This document shows positions 26,177 to 32,736 of a stretch of 32,736 bases of DNA, in pieces. A model generated the notes under the pieces. The model was not told the DNA's origin, made no database searches, and saw only the letters and a program-made list of their open reading frames with translations. This DNA is from Bacillota bacterium. GTDB taxonomy: Bacteria > Bacillota > Clostridia > Christensenellales > Aristaeellaceae. Location: assembly GCA_023392755.1 (NCBI GenBank), contig JAEWNM010000265.1, forward strand, positions 1 through 32,736. The letters run 5' to 3'. Positions within the stretch are counted from its first letter, which is position 1; each line of letters starts with the position of its first letter. The translations under genes were made by a program, and so were the position numbers.

Positions 26177-26207
26177 GAAAACGCGGACAGTATATGCTCT
26201 GTCCGCG
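26177..26207 (-). terminator. rho-independent terminator on the minus strand
   Basis: CGCGGACAG (26207-26199) and CTGTCCGCG (26190-26182) with an 8-nt loop, followed on the minus strand by TTTTCT. It lies about 200 nt after the amt gene, with the family B repeat between them. Confidence 0.8.
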
Positions 26208-26235
26208 CCTGAAACCTGATTCTTTTGTACCTCCT

Positions 26236-26348
26236 CAGCAAGCAGCGGGGGGCCGCAGCCCCTTTCTTGTAACCGTGACGCCTGGCCCTGCCGGGCGCGG
26301 GACGCTTGCGAAGCATATATTCCTTACACTTTTCTCCGGCCGTGAATC
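26236..26348 (+). repeat. family B repeat, short copy B2
   Basis: The 5' part (CAAG-CAGC-GGGGGGCCGCAGCCCC-TTT-CTTG-TAACCGT) and 3' part (GCTTGCGAAGC-ATATATTCCTTACAC, then CCGGCCGTGAATC) match the ends of 3242-3460. Pairing arms differ but stay complementary: CAAG/CTTG here, AACGAG/CTCGTT there. The middle is short, without the family A module. Confidence 0.65.
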
Positions 26349-26409
26349 AGAGGGTTAAGAAATGAAATCCCCTAATGAAATCTTTAATGGCATTCCATAT
26401 TGTCGAATA

Positions 26410-28416
26410 TTACTCCACATCCTGCAGCGCGTCGTATCCTTCCTCGCCGGTGCGAACCTTGACCACGTTCTCCACATCGTACACGAATATCTTTCCGTCG
26501 CCGATATTTCCCGTGAACAAAACCTTCTTTGCCGTTTCGATCACCGTTCTCACCGGCACCTTGCTGACCACAATCTCCACCTGCACCTTGGGCAGCAGAT
26601 TGGTTTCGGTCTCCACGCCGCGGTAGAATTCGGTCTTTCCCTTTTGCAGGCCGTAGCCCAGCACCTGGGTGACCGTCATGCCGGTGATGCCAATCTCGTT
26701 CATCGCCGTCTTGAGTGCTTCAAACTTGCTCTGCTTGGTGATAATCTCAACCTTGGTAAACTTTGATCCGGAAGGGGCGGGCCTTGCCGCCGGTTCAACG
26801 GAAACCGCGGGTGCGGCGGGAACTGCGGGCACAGGCTTCCCTTTTTCAGCCCGGCCCTTCCAGCCAAAGCGTTCCAGCTGCTTAATGGGCGCGTTGTCTT
26901 CCGAATCATAGTCCAGCTCGGTGCGTACCATTTCCTGGTCGGGATATGCCAGCACGCCCATTTCCGGTATATCAAGGCCTTCCAGCTCAGCCTCGGGCGC
27001 GATTCTCAGCCCCCAGACCCTGTCCAGAACCTTGAAGAATACAAAGGAAACGCCAAAGCCCCATACCAGCAAAACGGCCAGGGAAATCAATTGCGCCGCC
27101 AATTGGGAAGCGTCGCCGAAAAACAGGCCGGTCACGCCCCCGGCAACGCCGTTCAGACCGTCGCCATAGCTGCCGTCGGCAAACAGGCCCAGGGCAAGCA
27201 CACCCCAGAAGCCGTTTACGCCATGGACGGATATAGCGCCCACAGGGTCATCCAGCTTCAGCTTGTTCTCAATGAAGGGCACCGCCACGCAAACCAGCAG
27301 GCCGGCCACAAGGCCGATGATGAAAGCGGATATGGCGTTGACAAAGGCGCAGGGAGCGGTAATGGCGACAAGCCCGGCCAGCGTTCCGTTGGCCGTCATG
27401 GATGGATCGGGCTTGCCAAACTTTGCCCACATATAGAACATGGCGACCAGGCCGCCGATAGCCCCCGCGACCATGGTATTGGTGGCGACGACGGACAGCC
27501 GAAAATCGCTGGCGTTCAGCGTTGATCCGGCGTTGAATGCGAACCAGCAGAAGAACAGTATGATGGTCCCAATGATGGCCATGGGGATGTTATGGCCGGG
27601 GAAAGCCCTTGCCGTGCCGTCCTTCTTGAACTTCCCGATCCTGGGCCCCAGCACGATGGCGCCGGCCAGGGCCAGCATGCCGCCCATGGAGTGGACGACG
27701 GCCGAGCCCGCAAAGTCCACAACACCATGGCCAAGCCCAAACTTCGCGCCCAGGGTGGCCATCCAGCCGCCGCCCCATACCCAGTTGGCAAACAGCGGGT
27801 ACAGTACCATGGCAATGAAGAAGGAAATGATTACGACGGCGGAATATTTCACACGCTCCGCCATGGCGCCTGTGGGAATGGTGACAGTCGTGTCCATGAA
27901 CACCATCTGGAAAAAGAACAGCGCGTAAATGCCCGCGTCGTACGTGCCGCCAAGCAGGAATCCCTTATAGCCCAATATCCCGCCCAGTCCGGGGATGGAC
28001 AGCATCGAGTCAAGCGCCGCCCCGCCGGAGCCCAGGCCGGCCGCTCCGCCGGAACCGCCCATCTGCAGCGCGAAGCCTACCAGGAAATAGCCCACCGCGC
28101 CCACCAGAAACACCATGAAGTTCATGGTGATGGTGTGGGCCGCGTTCTTGCCGCGGCAGAACCCCGTTTCCACCATGGCAAAGCCGCACTGGAAGAAAAA
28201 CACGAGAAATGCGCAGATCATTACCCAGGTATAGTTCGCGCCGTAATAGGCCTTGTTGGCGGTGATAGCCACGCCTTCCAGCGTTTCGCTTCCCGTAACG
28301 GCCACATAGGAAGCGCCGGTGGAATCGGCGGCTTCCGCCATGGCACTGGCAGCAAGCAGCGCAAGTACCGCCACAAACACAAGCAGAACCCCGAAACCCC
28401 TTCGAAAAGCCTTCAT
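26410..28416 (-). CDS. ammonium transporter with fused C-terminal PII domain
   Basis: A 668-residue protein. ATG 28416 follows GATGAGG by 7 nt; a GTG two codons upstream is less likely. A signal-like first helix (to about residue 30, AMAEA) is followed by the Amt channel with about eleven membrane helices. Segments such as FFQCGFAMVETGFCRGKN, FAGSAVVHSMGG and VHGVNGFWGVLALGLF carry the conserved pore His and gate residues. After a linker rich in Ala and Pro, the last 115 or so residues are a PII signalling domain: KVEIITKQSKFEALKTAM, GKTEFYRGVET in the T-loop, TGNIGDGKIFV for ATP binding. Residue Tyr51 of GlnB, the uridylylation site, is Thr here. A tethered PII would gate ammonium entry by ATP/ADP and 2-oxoglutarate without a separate glnK. 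Confidence 0.93.
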   Translation of the reverse strand: MKAFRRGFGVLLVFVAVLALLAASAMAEAADSTGASYVAVTGSETLEGVAITANKAYYGANYTWVMICAFLVFFFQCGFAMVETGFCRGKNAAHTITMNFMVFLVGAVGYFLVGFALQMGGSGGAAGLGSGGAALDSMLSIPGLGGILGYKGFLLGGTYDAGIYALFFFQMVFMDTTVTIPTGAMAERVKYSAVVIISFFIAMVLYPLFANWVWGGGWMATLGAKFGLGHGVVDFAGSAVVHSMGGMLALAGAIVLGPRIGKFKKDGTARAFPGHNIPMAIIGTIILFFCWFAFNAGSTLNASDFRLSVVATNTMVAGAIGGLVAMFYMWAKFGKPDPSMTANGTLAGLVAITAPCAFVNAISAFIIGLVAGLLVCVAVPFIENKLKLDDPVGAISVHGVNGFWGVLALGLFADGSYGDGLNGVAGGVTGLFFGDASQLAAQLISLAVLLVWGFGVSFVFFKVLDRVWGLRIAPEAELEGLDIPEMGVLAYPDQEMVRTELDYDSEDNAPIKQLERFGWKGRAEKGKPVPAVPAAPAVSVEPAARPAPSGSKFTKVEIITKQSKFEALKTAMNEIGITGMTVTQVLGYGLQKGKTEFYRGVETETNLLPKVQVEIVVSKVPVRTVIETAKKVLFTGNIGDGKIFVYDVENVVKVRTGEEGYDALQDVE

Positions 28417-28474
28417 ACTCACACCTCATCCAATCATTTCATCCCGAAAAAGAAATTTCATGAAAACGCATGCG

Positions 28475-28747
28475 CTATTTTTTGAAATTGCCAAGGGAGA
28501 ATCTTGAAGATGCTTTATAGACTTCCGTTTTCAGCTTTCGCACCGCCAGAAAGTACCGCGCGCCAAGGAATGCCGCGGCCAGACCAAAAAACACGCCCGG
28601 AACCTTCGCTTGCAGCACCATGAGTTCAACCCGGTTCACCGCGCTGTATACGCACAAGATCAAACCCATAAGCGTAATCGCCGTGGATACCGCAAACAGC
28701 ATGATGATTGCAACGGCCTTTTTTCTTTCCACGCCCTGCCCTTTCAT
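28475..28747 (-). CDS. small two-helix membrane protein of unknown function
   Basis: A 90-residue protein starting at ATG 28747 with GGAGGTGGGGAA just upstream. The frame stays open for 106 more codons upstream, but that part covers leader hairpins and a promoter and is rejected. A basic N-terminus (KGQGVERKK) leads to two hydrophobic helices (about 12-34 and 45-65), and the C-terminus is basic with aromatic residues. I do not recognise a family. It ends 58 nt before the Amt-PII start with no terminator between, so it is probably the first gene of that transcript. Confidence 0.7.
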   Translation of the reverse strand: MKGQGVERKKAVAIIMLFAVSTAITLMGLILCVYSAVNRVELMVLQAKVPGVFFGLAAAFLGARYFLAVRKLKTEVYKASSRFSLGNFKK

Positions 28748-28814
28748 TTCCCCACCTCCCTCCGGGCATCCCGATGCACGCCTGTCAGGGCTGAATGTCC
28801 ATGGTATGAAAAAG

Positions 28815-28843
28815 GAAAGAAGCCCCCTGTTCACGGGCTTCTT
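28815..28843 (-). terminator. leader terminator-like hairpin 2
   Basis: AAAGAAGCCC (28843-28834 read on minus) pairs with GGGCTTCTTT (28824-28815), followed on the minus strand by CCTTTTTC. It lies between the promoter at 28961-28989 and the small membrane protein gene, so it could act as an attenuator. Confidence 0.6.
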
Positions 28844-28910
28844 TGCCTTGTCCCAAACGGACTGTTCAGCTATGCCTTGCTCCCGGTTCACTATTTGTCC
28901 TGTAAAATCA

Positions 28911-28953
28911 AAAACAAAGGTCCGCAAGGCACTGCCTTGAACACCTTTGTTTT
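28911..28953 (-). terminator. leader terminator-like hairpin 1, at the transcript start
   Basis: On the minus strand AAAACAAAGGT (28953-28943) pairs with ACCTTTGTTTT (28921-28911), with an inner CAAGGCA-G-TGCCTTG hairpin, followed by TTGATTTT. The predicted transcript start falls at its first bases. Confidence 0.65.
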
Positions 28954-28960
28954 CAGCTGC

Positions 28961-28989
28961 AATATACCGCTTATTCCCAGGAAAGTCAA
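28961..28989 (-). promoter_or_regulatory. promoter upstream of the membrane protein-amt unit
   Basis: On the minus strand TTGACT (28989-28984), 17 nt, TATATT (28966-28961). The start of RNA would be near 28954, giving a leader of about 205 nt. Confidence 0.75.
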
Positions 28990-29073
28990 TACCCGGTGCG
29001 ATAAAAAAACATCCCTTGCCTGGCCGCGTGGCAATGGCATTTTTTCCGCCATTATTTCCTATCATTGCCCGCT

Positions 29074-29109
29074 CAAATCAAAAACCCTGCCTCCTTTGAA
29101 GCAGGGTTT
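29074..29109 (-). terminator. terminator of the pepP-efp-zinc ribbon unit
   Basis: AAACCCTGC (29109-29101 on minus) pairs with GCAGGGTTT (29090-29082), then TTTGATTT. It lies 79 nt after the zinc-ribbon gene stop. Confidence 0.85.
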
Positions 29110-29188
29110 GACAGCACCTTTTCCCAATCTCTTGCATGCTTTTCCGCCCGGCGAAAAAGCAATCCTTCACGCCCAAACGCGCCGTGCC

Positions 29189-29644
29189 TTACTCCTGGTC
29201 GTCCTCGTCCTCATCGTCGTCCTCCGGCTCGTATTCCGGAAAAACAGGCTTTTTGCAGGCCGGGCAAAGCACGTCCTCGTCAAAGTCCACGTCGCCCGCG
29301 TTGAACTCCATCTCATGGCCGCAGTGGGGGCACGCGTAGGAAATGGTTTCGCCTTCCCCCTCCTCGTCCTCATGGCAGTTGCAGTCATCGCCGCACTCGC
29401 ATTCGCCGTCCTCATCCTCGTCGCCGAAGATCACTTCCTCCATGTCGGCCAGGTCGTCGTCAATGCTCTCCACATACTCGTTCAGCTCGTCATACGCTTC
29501 CTGCAGCTTTTCCATCTCCTTAGCGGTTTCGCCAAGCACGTCGATGATCTCCGAAAGCAGCTTGCCTTCGTTGGTTTCCTTGCTCAACTGCATGCCTTGC
29601 GCCAAGCCCCTCAAAAATGAAGCCCGGTCTGTCAGATTGCTCAT
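29189..29644 (-). CDS. acidic Cys-rich zinc-ribbon protein (CD1247-like)
   Basis: A 151-residue protein with AAGGAG before its ATG. The N-terminal 75 residues form an alpha-helical domain (TDRASFLRGLAQGMQLSKET, then a likely coiled coil to about residue 70) that I recall from clostridial proteins called CD1247-type. The second half is very acidic and carries two Cys clusters: ECECGDDCNCH, then CPHCGHEME and CPACKKPV, which can form a zinc ribbon. The C-terminus is nearly all Asp and Glu. The function is unknown to me. It follows efp by 35 nt and precedes a terminator, so it is the last gene of that unit. Confidence 0.85.
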   Translation of the reverse strand: MSNLTDRASFLRGLAQGMQLSKETNEGKLLSEIIDVLGETAKEMEKLQEAYDELNEYVESIDDDLADMEEVIFGDEDEDGECECGDDCNCHEDEEGEGETISYACPHCGHEMEFNAGDVDFDEDVLCPACKKPVFPEYEPEDDDEDEDDQE

Positions 29645-29679
29645 GGTTTTCTCCTTTTCTCGCTTTGCGCGGCATAACC

Positions 29680-30237
29680 TTAGGCGCGTTCCATGTATTC
29701 GCCCACCCTGGTGTCAATACGGATGCGGTCGCCGGTGTTAATGAACAGCGGCACCTGCAGTGTATATCCCGTTTCCACGGTGGCCGGCTTGTAGGTGGTG
29801 GAGGCGGTGTCGCCCTTGAAGCCGGGTTCGGTATCAGTAACCAGCAGTTCCACAAAATTGGGCGCTTCCACGGAGAAGGCCGCGCCCTTGAAGAAGCGCA
29901 CGGTTACGTTGGTGTTTTCCTTTACAAAGGGGATGGATCCCTCCACCGAGTCCTGATTCAGCGGAACCTGCTCATAGGTTTCCAGGTCCATAAAGTAATA
30001 CAGCCCGCCGTCGTTGTACAGGTACTGCATTTCCTTTGTTTCAATAATCGCCCTGGGCATCTTGTCGGTTGGGTTGAAGGTGCGCTCCACCACGGCGCCC
30101 GTCATTACGTTCTTGATTTTGACGCGCACAAACGCCGCGCCCTTGCCGGGCTTCACGTGCTGGAAATCCACAATGTTCCACACGCCTCCGTCCCACTCAA
30201 TGGTAATGTTCTTGCGGAATTCCCCAGCCGTAATCAT
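29680..30237 (-). CDS. efp: translation elongation factor P
   Basis: A 185-residue factor that binds ribosomes stalled at proline runs. ATG 30237 is chosen because GGAGG lies 8 nt upstream and the protein then starts MITAGEFRKN as in other EF-P proteins. Three beta-barrel domains are present: a KOW-like domain with the tip Lys32 in KPGKGAAF, a second OB domain (RTFNPTDKM onward) and a C-terminal OB domain ending GDRIRIDTRVGEYMERA. Lys32 is the residue modified in many bacteria; no known modification gene is nearby. It follows a YqhT-like peptidase, the order also known in Bacillus. Confidence 0.97.
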   Translation of the reverse strand: MITAGEFRKNITIEWDGGVWNIVDFQHVKPGKGAAFVRVKIKNVMTGAVVERTFNPTDKMPRAIIETKEMQYLYNDGGLYYFMDLETYEQVPLNQDSVEGSIPFVKENTNVTVRFFKGAAFSVEAPNFVELLVTDTEPGFKGDTASTTYKPATVETGYTLQVPLFINTGDRIRIDTRVGEYMERA

Positions 30238-30296
30238 ATTGCATTCCTCCATCTTAAGTTGCCCATATTTATCATGCGAAAGTTTGACCAGCCGTA

Positions 30297-31376
30297 TTAC
30301 AGGATAATCAATTCTTTGGGCGCGGTGGTCAGCGGATAGCAGCCGTCCTTCGTTACGACACAGCTGTTTTCAATGCGCACGCCCCCGACTCCCGGGAGAT
30401 ATACGCCGGGCTCCACGGTAAGCACCTGGTTTTCCCTGGTCACGTCGGTGCACAGCATGGACAGCCTTGGATTTTCATGGATGTCTATGCCCAGCGAATG
30501 GCCCAGGCCGTGGCCAAAATTCTCCGAAAAGCCCTGGCCGTAAATATAGTCCCTGGCGATGGCGTCAATATCGCGGCACACCTTGCCGGCTTTAAGCGCG
30601 TCCTGCGCCATCTGCTGGGCCGCAAGCACCACGTCGTACACCCTTCGCATCGTTTCGCCGGGCTCGCCCAGCGCCACGGTCCTTGTCATGTCGGCGCAGT
30701 AGCCGTCCACCTTCGCGCCAAAATCCATGGTGATCATATCGCCGCGCCGCACCCTGCGCTCGCCAGGAATGGCGTGGGGCAGCGATCCGTTCTCACCGGC
30801 GGCCACAATGGTGTGAAACGCGATGTCCTGCGCGCCGTTGCCCACCATATGGTTTTCCAGCGCCCGGGCAATCTCCCGCTCGGTCATCCCCTCTTTGATA
30901 ACGCCCAGGATATACGCAAACGCCTCGCTGGTAATCCTGCAGGCCTTCGCCATCTTTTCAATCTCGGCTTCGTCCTTTATCTCCCGCAGCTTTTCAGGCG
31001 CCTTGTTCACAGGGCAAAAGGCCATGCCCTCCATCACCTGCTCCATGTCGCGCAAGCCCTTGACGGTTATATAATCGTCTTCGTAACATACCTTATGTAT
31101 GCCCAGTTCTCTAAAAATCTTCAGCGCGGTCTGGTTATGGTCGCAATCCCTGGTGGTCATATAAACCGAAAAGCTCGGCGCCTGCTGCCCCGCCTGTTCG
31201 GTGTAGCGGAAATCCGTCACAATGGCCCTCGTCCCCGCCGCCAGCAGCACCAGCCCCTCGCCGGTATACCCGCTGATATAATACATGTTGGAAGGGTTGT
31301 GCAACAGCACCGCTTCCCCCGCGCCCACATGCATGGCGTCCAGCAGCCTTCTTGAGCGGTCCAACGTATGATTCAC
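30297..31376 (-). CDS. Xaa-Pro aminopeptidase-like M24 peptidase (YqhT/PepP type)
   Basis: A 359-residue protein if GTG 31376 is the start, which has AGGAAGG just upstream and fits the family's N-terminus (HTLDRSRRLLDAM). ATG codons at 31397 and 31412 are in frame but have a poor or badly spaced ribosome site. The N-terminal creatinase-like domain includes NPSNMYYISGYTG. The C-terminal pita-bread domain carries the two-metal ligands: the two Asp in MDFGAKVDGYCADMTRT, His in GHGLGHSLG, Glu in VEPGVY and Glu in RIENS. All are present, so it should cleave N-terminal residues before proline in the cytosol. efp follows 59 nt downstream, and the two are functionally linked through proline-rich proteins only by inference. 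Confidence 0.93.
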   Translation of the reverse strand: MNHTLDRSRRLLDAMHVGAGEAVLLHNPSNMYYISGYTGEGLVLLAAGTRAIVTDFRYTEQAGQQAPSFSVYMTTRDCDHNQTALKIFRELGIHKVCYEDDYITVKGLRDMEQVMEGMAFCPVNKAPEKLREIKDEAEIEKMAKACRITSEAFAYILGVIKEGMTEREIARALENHMVGNGAQDIAFHTIVAAGENGSLPHAIPGERRVRRGDMITMDFGAKVDGYCADMTRTVALGEPGETMRRVYDVVLAAQQMAQDALKAGKVCRDIDAIARDYIYGQGFSENFGHGLGHSLGIDIHENPRLSMLCTDVTRENQVLTVEPGVYLPGVGGVRIENSCVVTKDGCYPLTTAPKELIIL

Positions 31377-31522
31377 GTCCTTCCTGAAAATGCCCATGCT
31401 GAAACAAGGCATATCCTTTGATATTTTACCACATGCGCCGCGCCGATTCCAGCATTTTTTTCAAAAGTATGGCATTTTGGTTAGGCCCGGCTATCCCGTG
31501 CCTCCGTTTGCTTCTCCTCCCG

Positions 31523-32311
31523 TCAAAGCCTGGTGATAATCAAGTTGCCCGATTCATACTTGCGCAGCCCCCGGTAGAAAAACCATACCGCAAACGCGCA
31601 GTAGGCAGCGGAGGCGGCCAGCCACAACAGCAGCCAGCCCGCCGAAAATCCCCTGGCCAGGCGCAGCGGCACATGCACGATGAACGAGGCCGGGATCAGC
31701 GAATACATCAGCCCCCGCACCGCGTGGTGGTAAATGCCCTCCGGATAAATGCAGAAGTTTACCACAAACTCCTGGCTCATGCCCCCGGCAACCGACGCAT
31801 CCCCAAACATAAACGTCAGCGTGTGGGCCGTCAGCCCGATGGCCGTAATCAGCAGCGCACCCACCGGCACCCCCAGCGCGAAAAACAGCCACGCGGCCGC
31901 GTCCCCGCCCTGTGTCAAAGCCATCAGCACAAAGCCGTACAAAAAATCGCCGTAGGCGGATAGCGACGTGCGCGCGCAGCACACGTTCATAAGCAAATTG
32001 CAGGGCTGCAGCAAAAACGTGTCCAGCTCCCCCGACACAATCAGCCGCGTCAGTTGGTTCGCGTTGGCAAACAGCACGTGGGACAGCCCGAAGGCCGTGC
32101 TGCACAGCGCCCATACGAACATCACATCCCGGAATTCATACCCGCCTATGCGCCCGCCTACCTGGGAAAACGCCACCCACCAGAAAAATATGAACGTAGC
32201 GTTGGACAGCGCCATGCCAAAGGCCTGTGTCAAAAAGCTGGCCCGGTATTCCATGGCGGATGCCAGGTTCACCTTGAAATACAGCAGTGCGATTTTCAAA
32301 TGGCGTTTCAT
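31523..32311 (-). CDS. ABC-2 type transporter permease (DUF990-like)
   Basis: A 262-residue protein with about six membrane helices, a short basic N-terminus and the EYRASFLTQAFG and GELDTFLLQP segments common to the COG3694/COG4587 ABC-2 permeases. These usually come as an ATPase plus two related permeases. Only this one is in the window and it is followed by pepP, so partners should lie beyond the right edge, across the repeat cluster. GGGGGA precedes the ATG. Transported substance unknown. Confidence 0.85.
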   Translation of the reverse strand: MKRHLKIALLYFKVNLASAMEYRASFLTQAFGMALSNATFIFFWWVAFSQVGGRIGGYEFRDVMFVWALCSTAFGLSHVLFANANQLTRLIVSGELDTFLLQPCNLLMNVCCARTSLSAYGDFLYGFVLMALTQGGDAAAWLFFALGVPVGALLITAIGLTAHTLTFMFGDASVAGGMSQEFVVNFCIYPEGIYHHAVRGLMYSLIPASFIVHVPLRLARGFSAGWLLLWLAASAAYCAFAVWFFYRGLRKYESGNLIITRL

Positions 32312-32364
32312 ATTACTATTTTCCCCCGTTCTTCAGCAGAATAGCCCGAAAAGGTAGCGCCCCC

Positions 32365-32736
32365 CGAAGGTTCCCAAAGGGCTCCAGAGCCTAGCCGCCG
32401 CCTGTGGCGGCAATTGGCTAGGCGGAGGAGGCTGGTGAAAAGGAGCAATGCGAGCGGTAGCGTAGCAGGGCGACTATTGAGCCAGATGGGTAGGAAAGCC
32501 CTTAGGCCGCGTCCCCCGAAGGTTTCCAAAGCACAGCCGGAAGTCCCTGGCCACGCCCCCGAAGGTCCAGGGCGACCGGAAAGCCCTGGTCGCGCCCTCC
32601 GAAGGTTTCCAAAGGGCTCCAGAGCCTAGCCGCCGCCTGTGGCGGCAATTGGCTAGGCGGAGGAGGCTGGCGAAAAGGAGCAATGCGAGCGGTAGCGCAG
32701 CAGGGCGACTATTGAGCCAGATGGGTAGGAAAGCCC
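32365..32736 (+). repeat. cluster of family A copies (A7 long, A8 short and degenerate, A9 short, A10 long and cut by the window edge)
   Basis: A7 (32365-32513) and A10 (32600-32736) are long copies that differ by about three bases. Both have stem 2 CCTAGCC with GGCTAGG around GCCGCC-TGT-GGCGGC (32390-32422 in A7). Stem 3 is CTGGT (32432-32436) with GCCAG (32481-32485) in A7, and CTGGC (32667-32671) with GCCAG (32716-32720) in A10. A9 (32560-32596) is a standard short copy. A8 (32517-32557) has lost stem 1 pairing. Copies are joined head to tail; tail hairpins of inner copies are shortened to GCGTC or GCGCC. The remaining bases at 32312-32364 hold nothing I recognise. Confidence 0.8.

Noticed and set aside
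28748..29065. N-terminal extension of the small membrane protein by 106 residues
   Set aside because: The extension would run through a promoter and two leader hairpins, while a strong ribosome site precedes ATG 28747.

Overview
The window looks like chromosomal DNA from a GC-rich member of the Clostridia (Bacillota). Three things point there. Shine-Dalgarno sites are strong and GGAGG-like. The rpoC lacks the large trigger-loop insertion typical of proteobacteria. Gene neighbourhoods are also of Bacillota type: radA next to a PIN-TRAM membrane protein, a YqhT-like peptidase next to efp, and an AlaR/AlaT-like pair. An uncultured gut lineage is plausible, but I cannot name a genus. The content is mainly housekeeping, with no phage, plasmid, integrase, CRISPR, rRNA or tRNA signal.

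Layout, left to right. (1) 1-2309: 3' part of rpoC, then a small flavin-type oxidoreductase of the NimA family at 2724-3188. (2) 3541-6134, minus: PIN-TRAM membrane protein and radA, convergent with the preceding genes across strong hairpins. (3) 6338-10943, plus: a membrane-anchored metallophosphoesterase with altered metal ligands, then a gntR-hisK-like-pepF cluster with ATGA overlaps. (4) 11165-15809, plus: fhs with a clear promoter, an Lrp regulator translationally coupled to an aminotransferase, and a CapA-like exported protein. (5) 16427-17491: an isopropylmalate-dehydrogenase-like protein lacking the expected catalytic residues. (6) 17498-25914, minus: SCP2-like protein, ComEA-like protein, then ppk-cysE-cysS and an ECF S-component-coaX-hom operon with a promoter and a structured leader. 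(7) 26410-29109, minus: an Amt ammonium channel fused to a PII domain, preceded by a small two-helix membrane protein and an unusual leader RNA. (8) 29189-31376, minus: pepP-like, efp and a CD1247-like zinc-ribbon protein. (9) 31523-32311, minus: an ABC-2 permease.

The most unusual content lies between the genes. At least six intergenic spots hold members of a nested hairpin repeat (here called family A): 2430-2668, 3242-3460, 15825-16350, 18430-18485 and 32365-32736, with a related family B at 3242-3460 and 26236-26348. Short copies are a hairpin of the type CCAGGGC-loop-GCCCTGG plus a second tail hairpin. Long copies carry a module of about 100-320 nt in place of the first hairpin's loop. 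Several stems change sequence between copies while keeping their pairing, at a constant 42-44 nt spacing. This is direct evidence that a folded structure is conserved. All copies point the same way whatever the direction of the neighbouring genes. I do not recognise the family; it is the best candidate here for something undescribed.

How the genes fit together: one-carbon and amino-acid metabolism (fhs, aminotransferase, hom, cysE, cysS), coenzyme A supply (S-component plus coaX), nitrogen uptake (Amt-PII), phosphate storage (ppk), DNA repair and uptake (radA, comEA), and translation (efp, cysS). Operon calls are inferred from spacing and strand.
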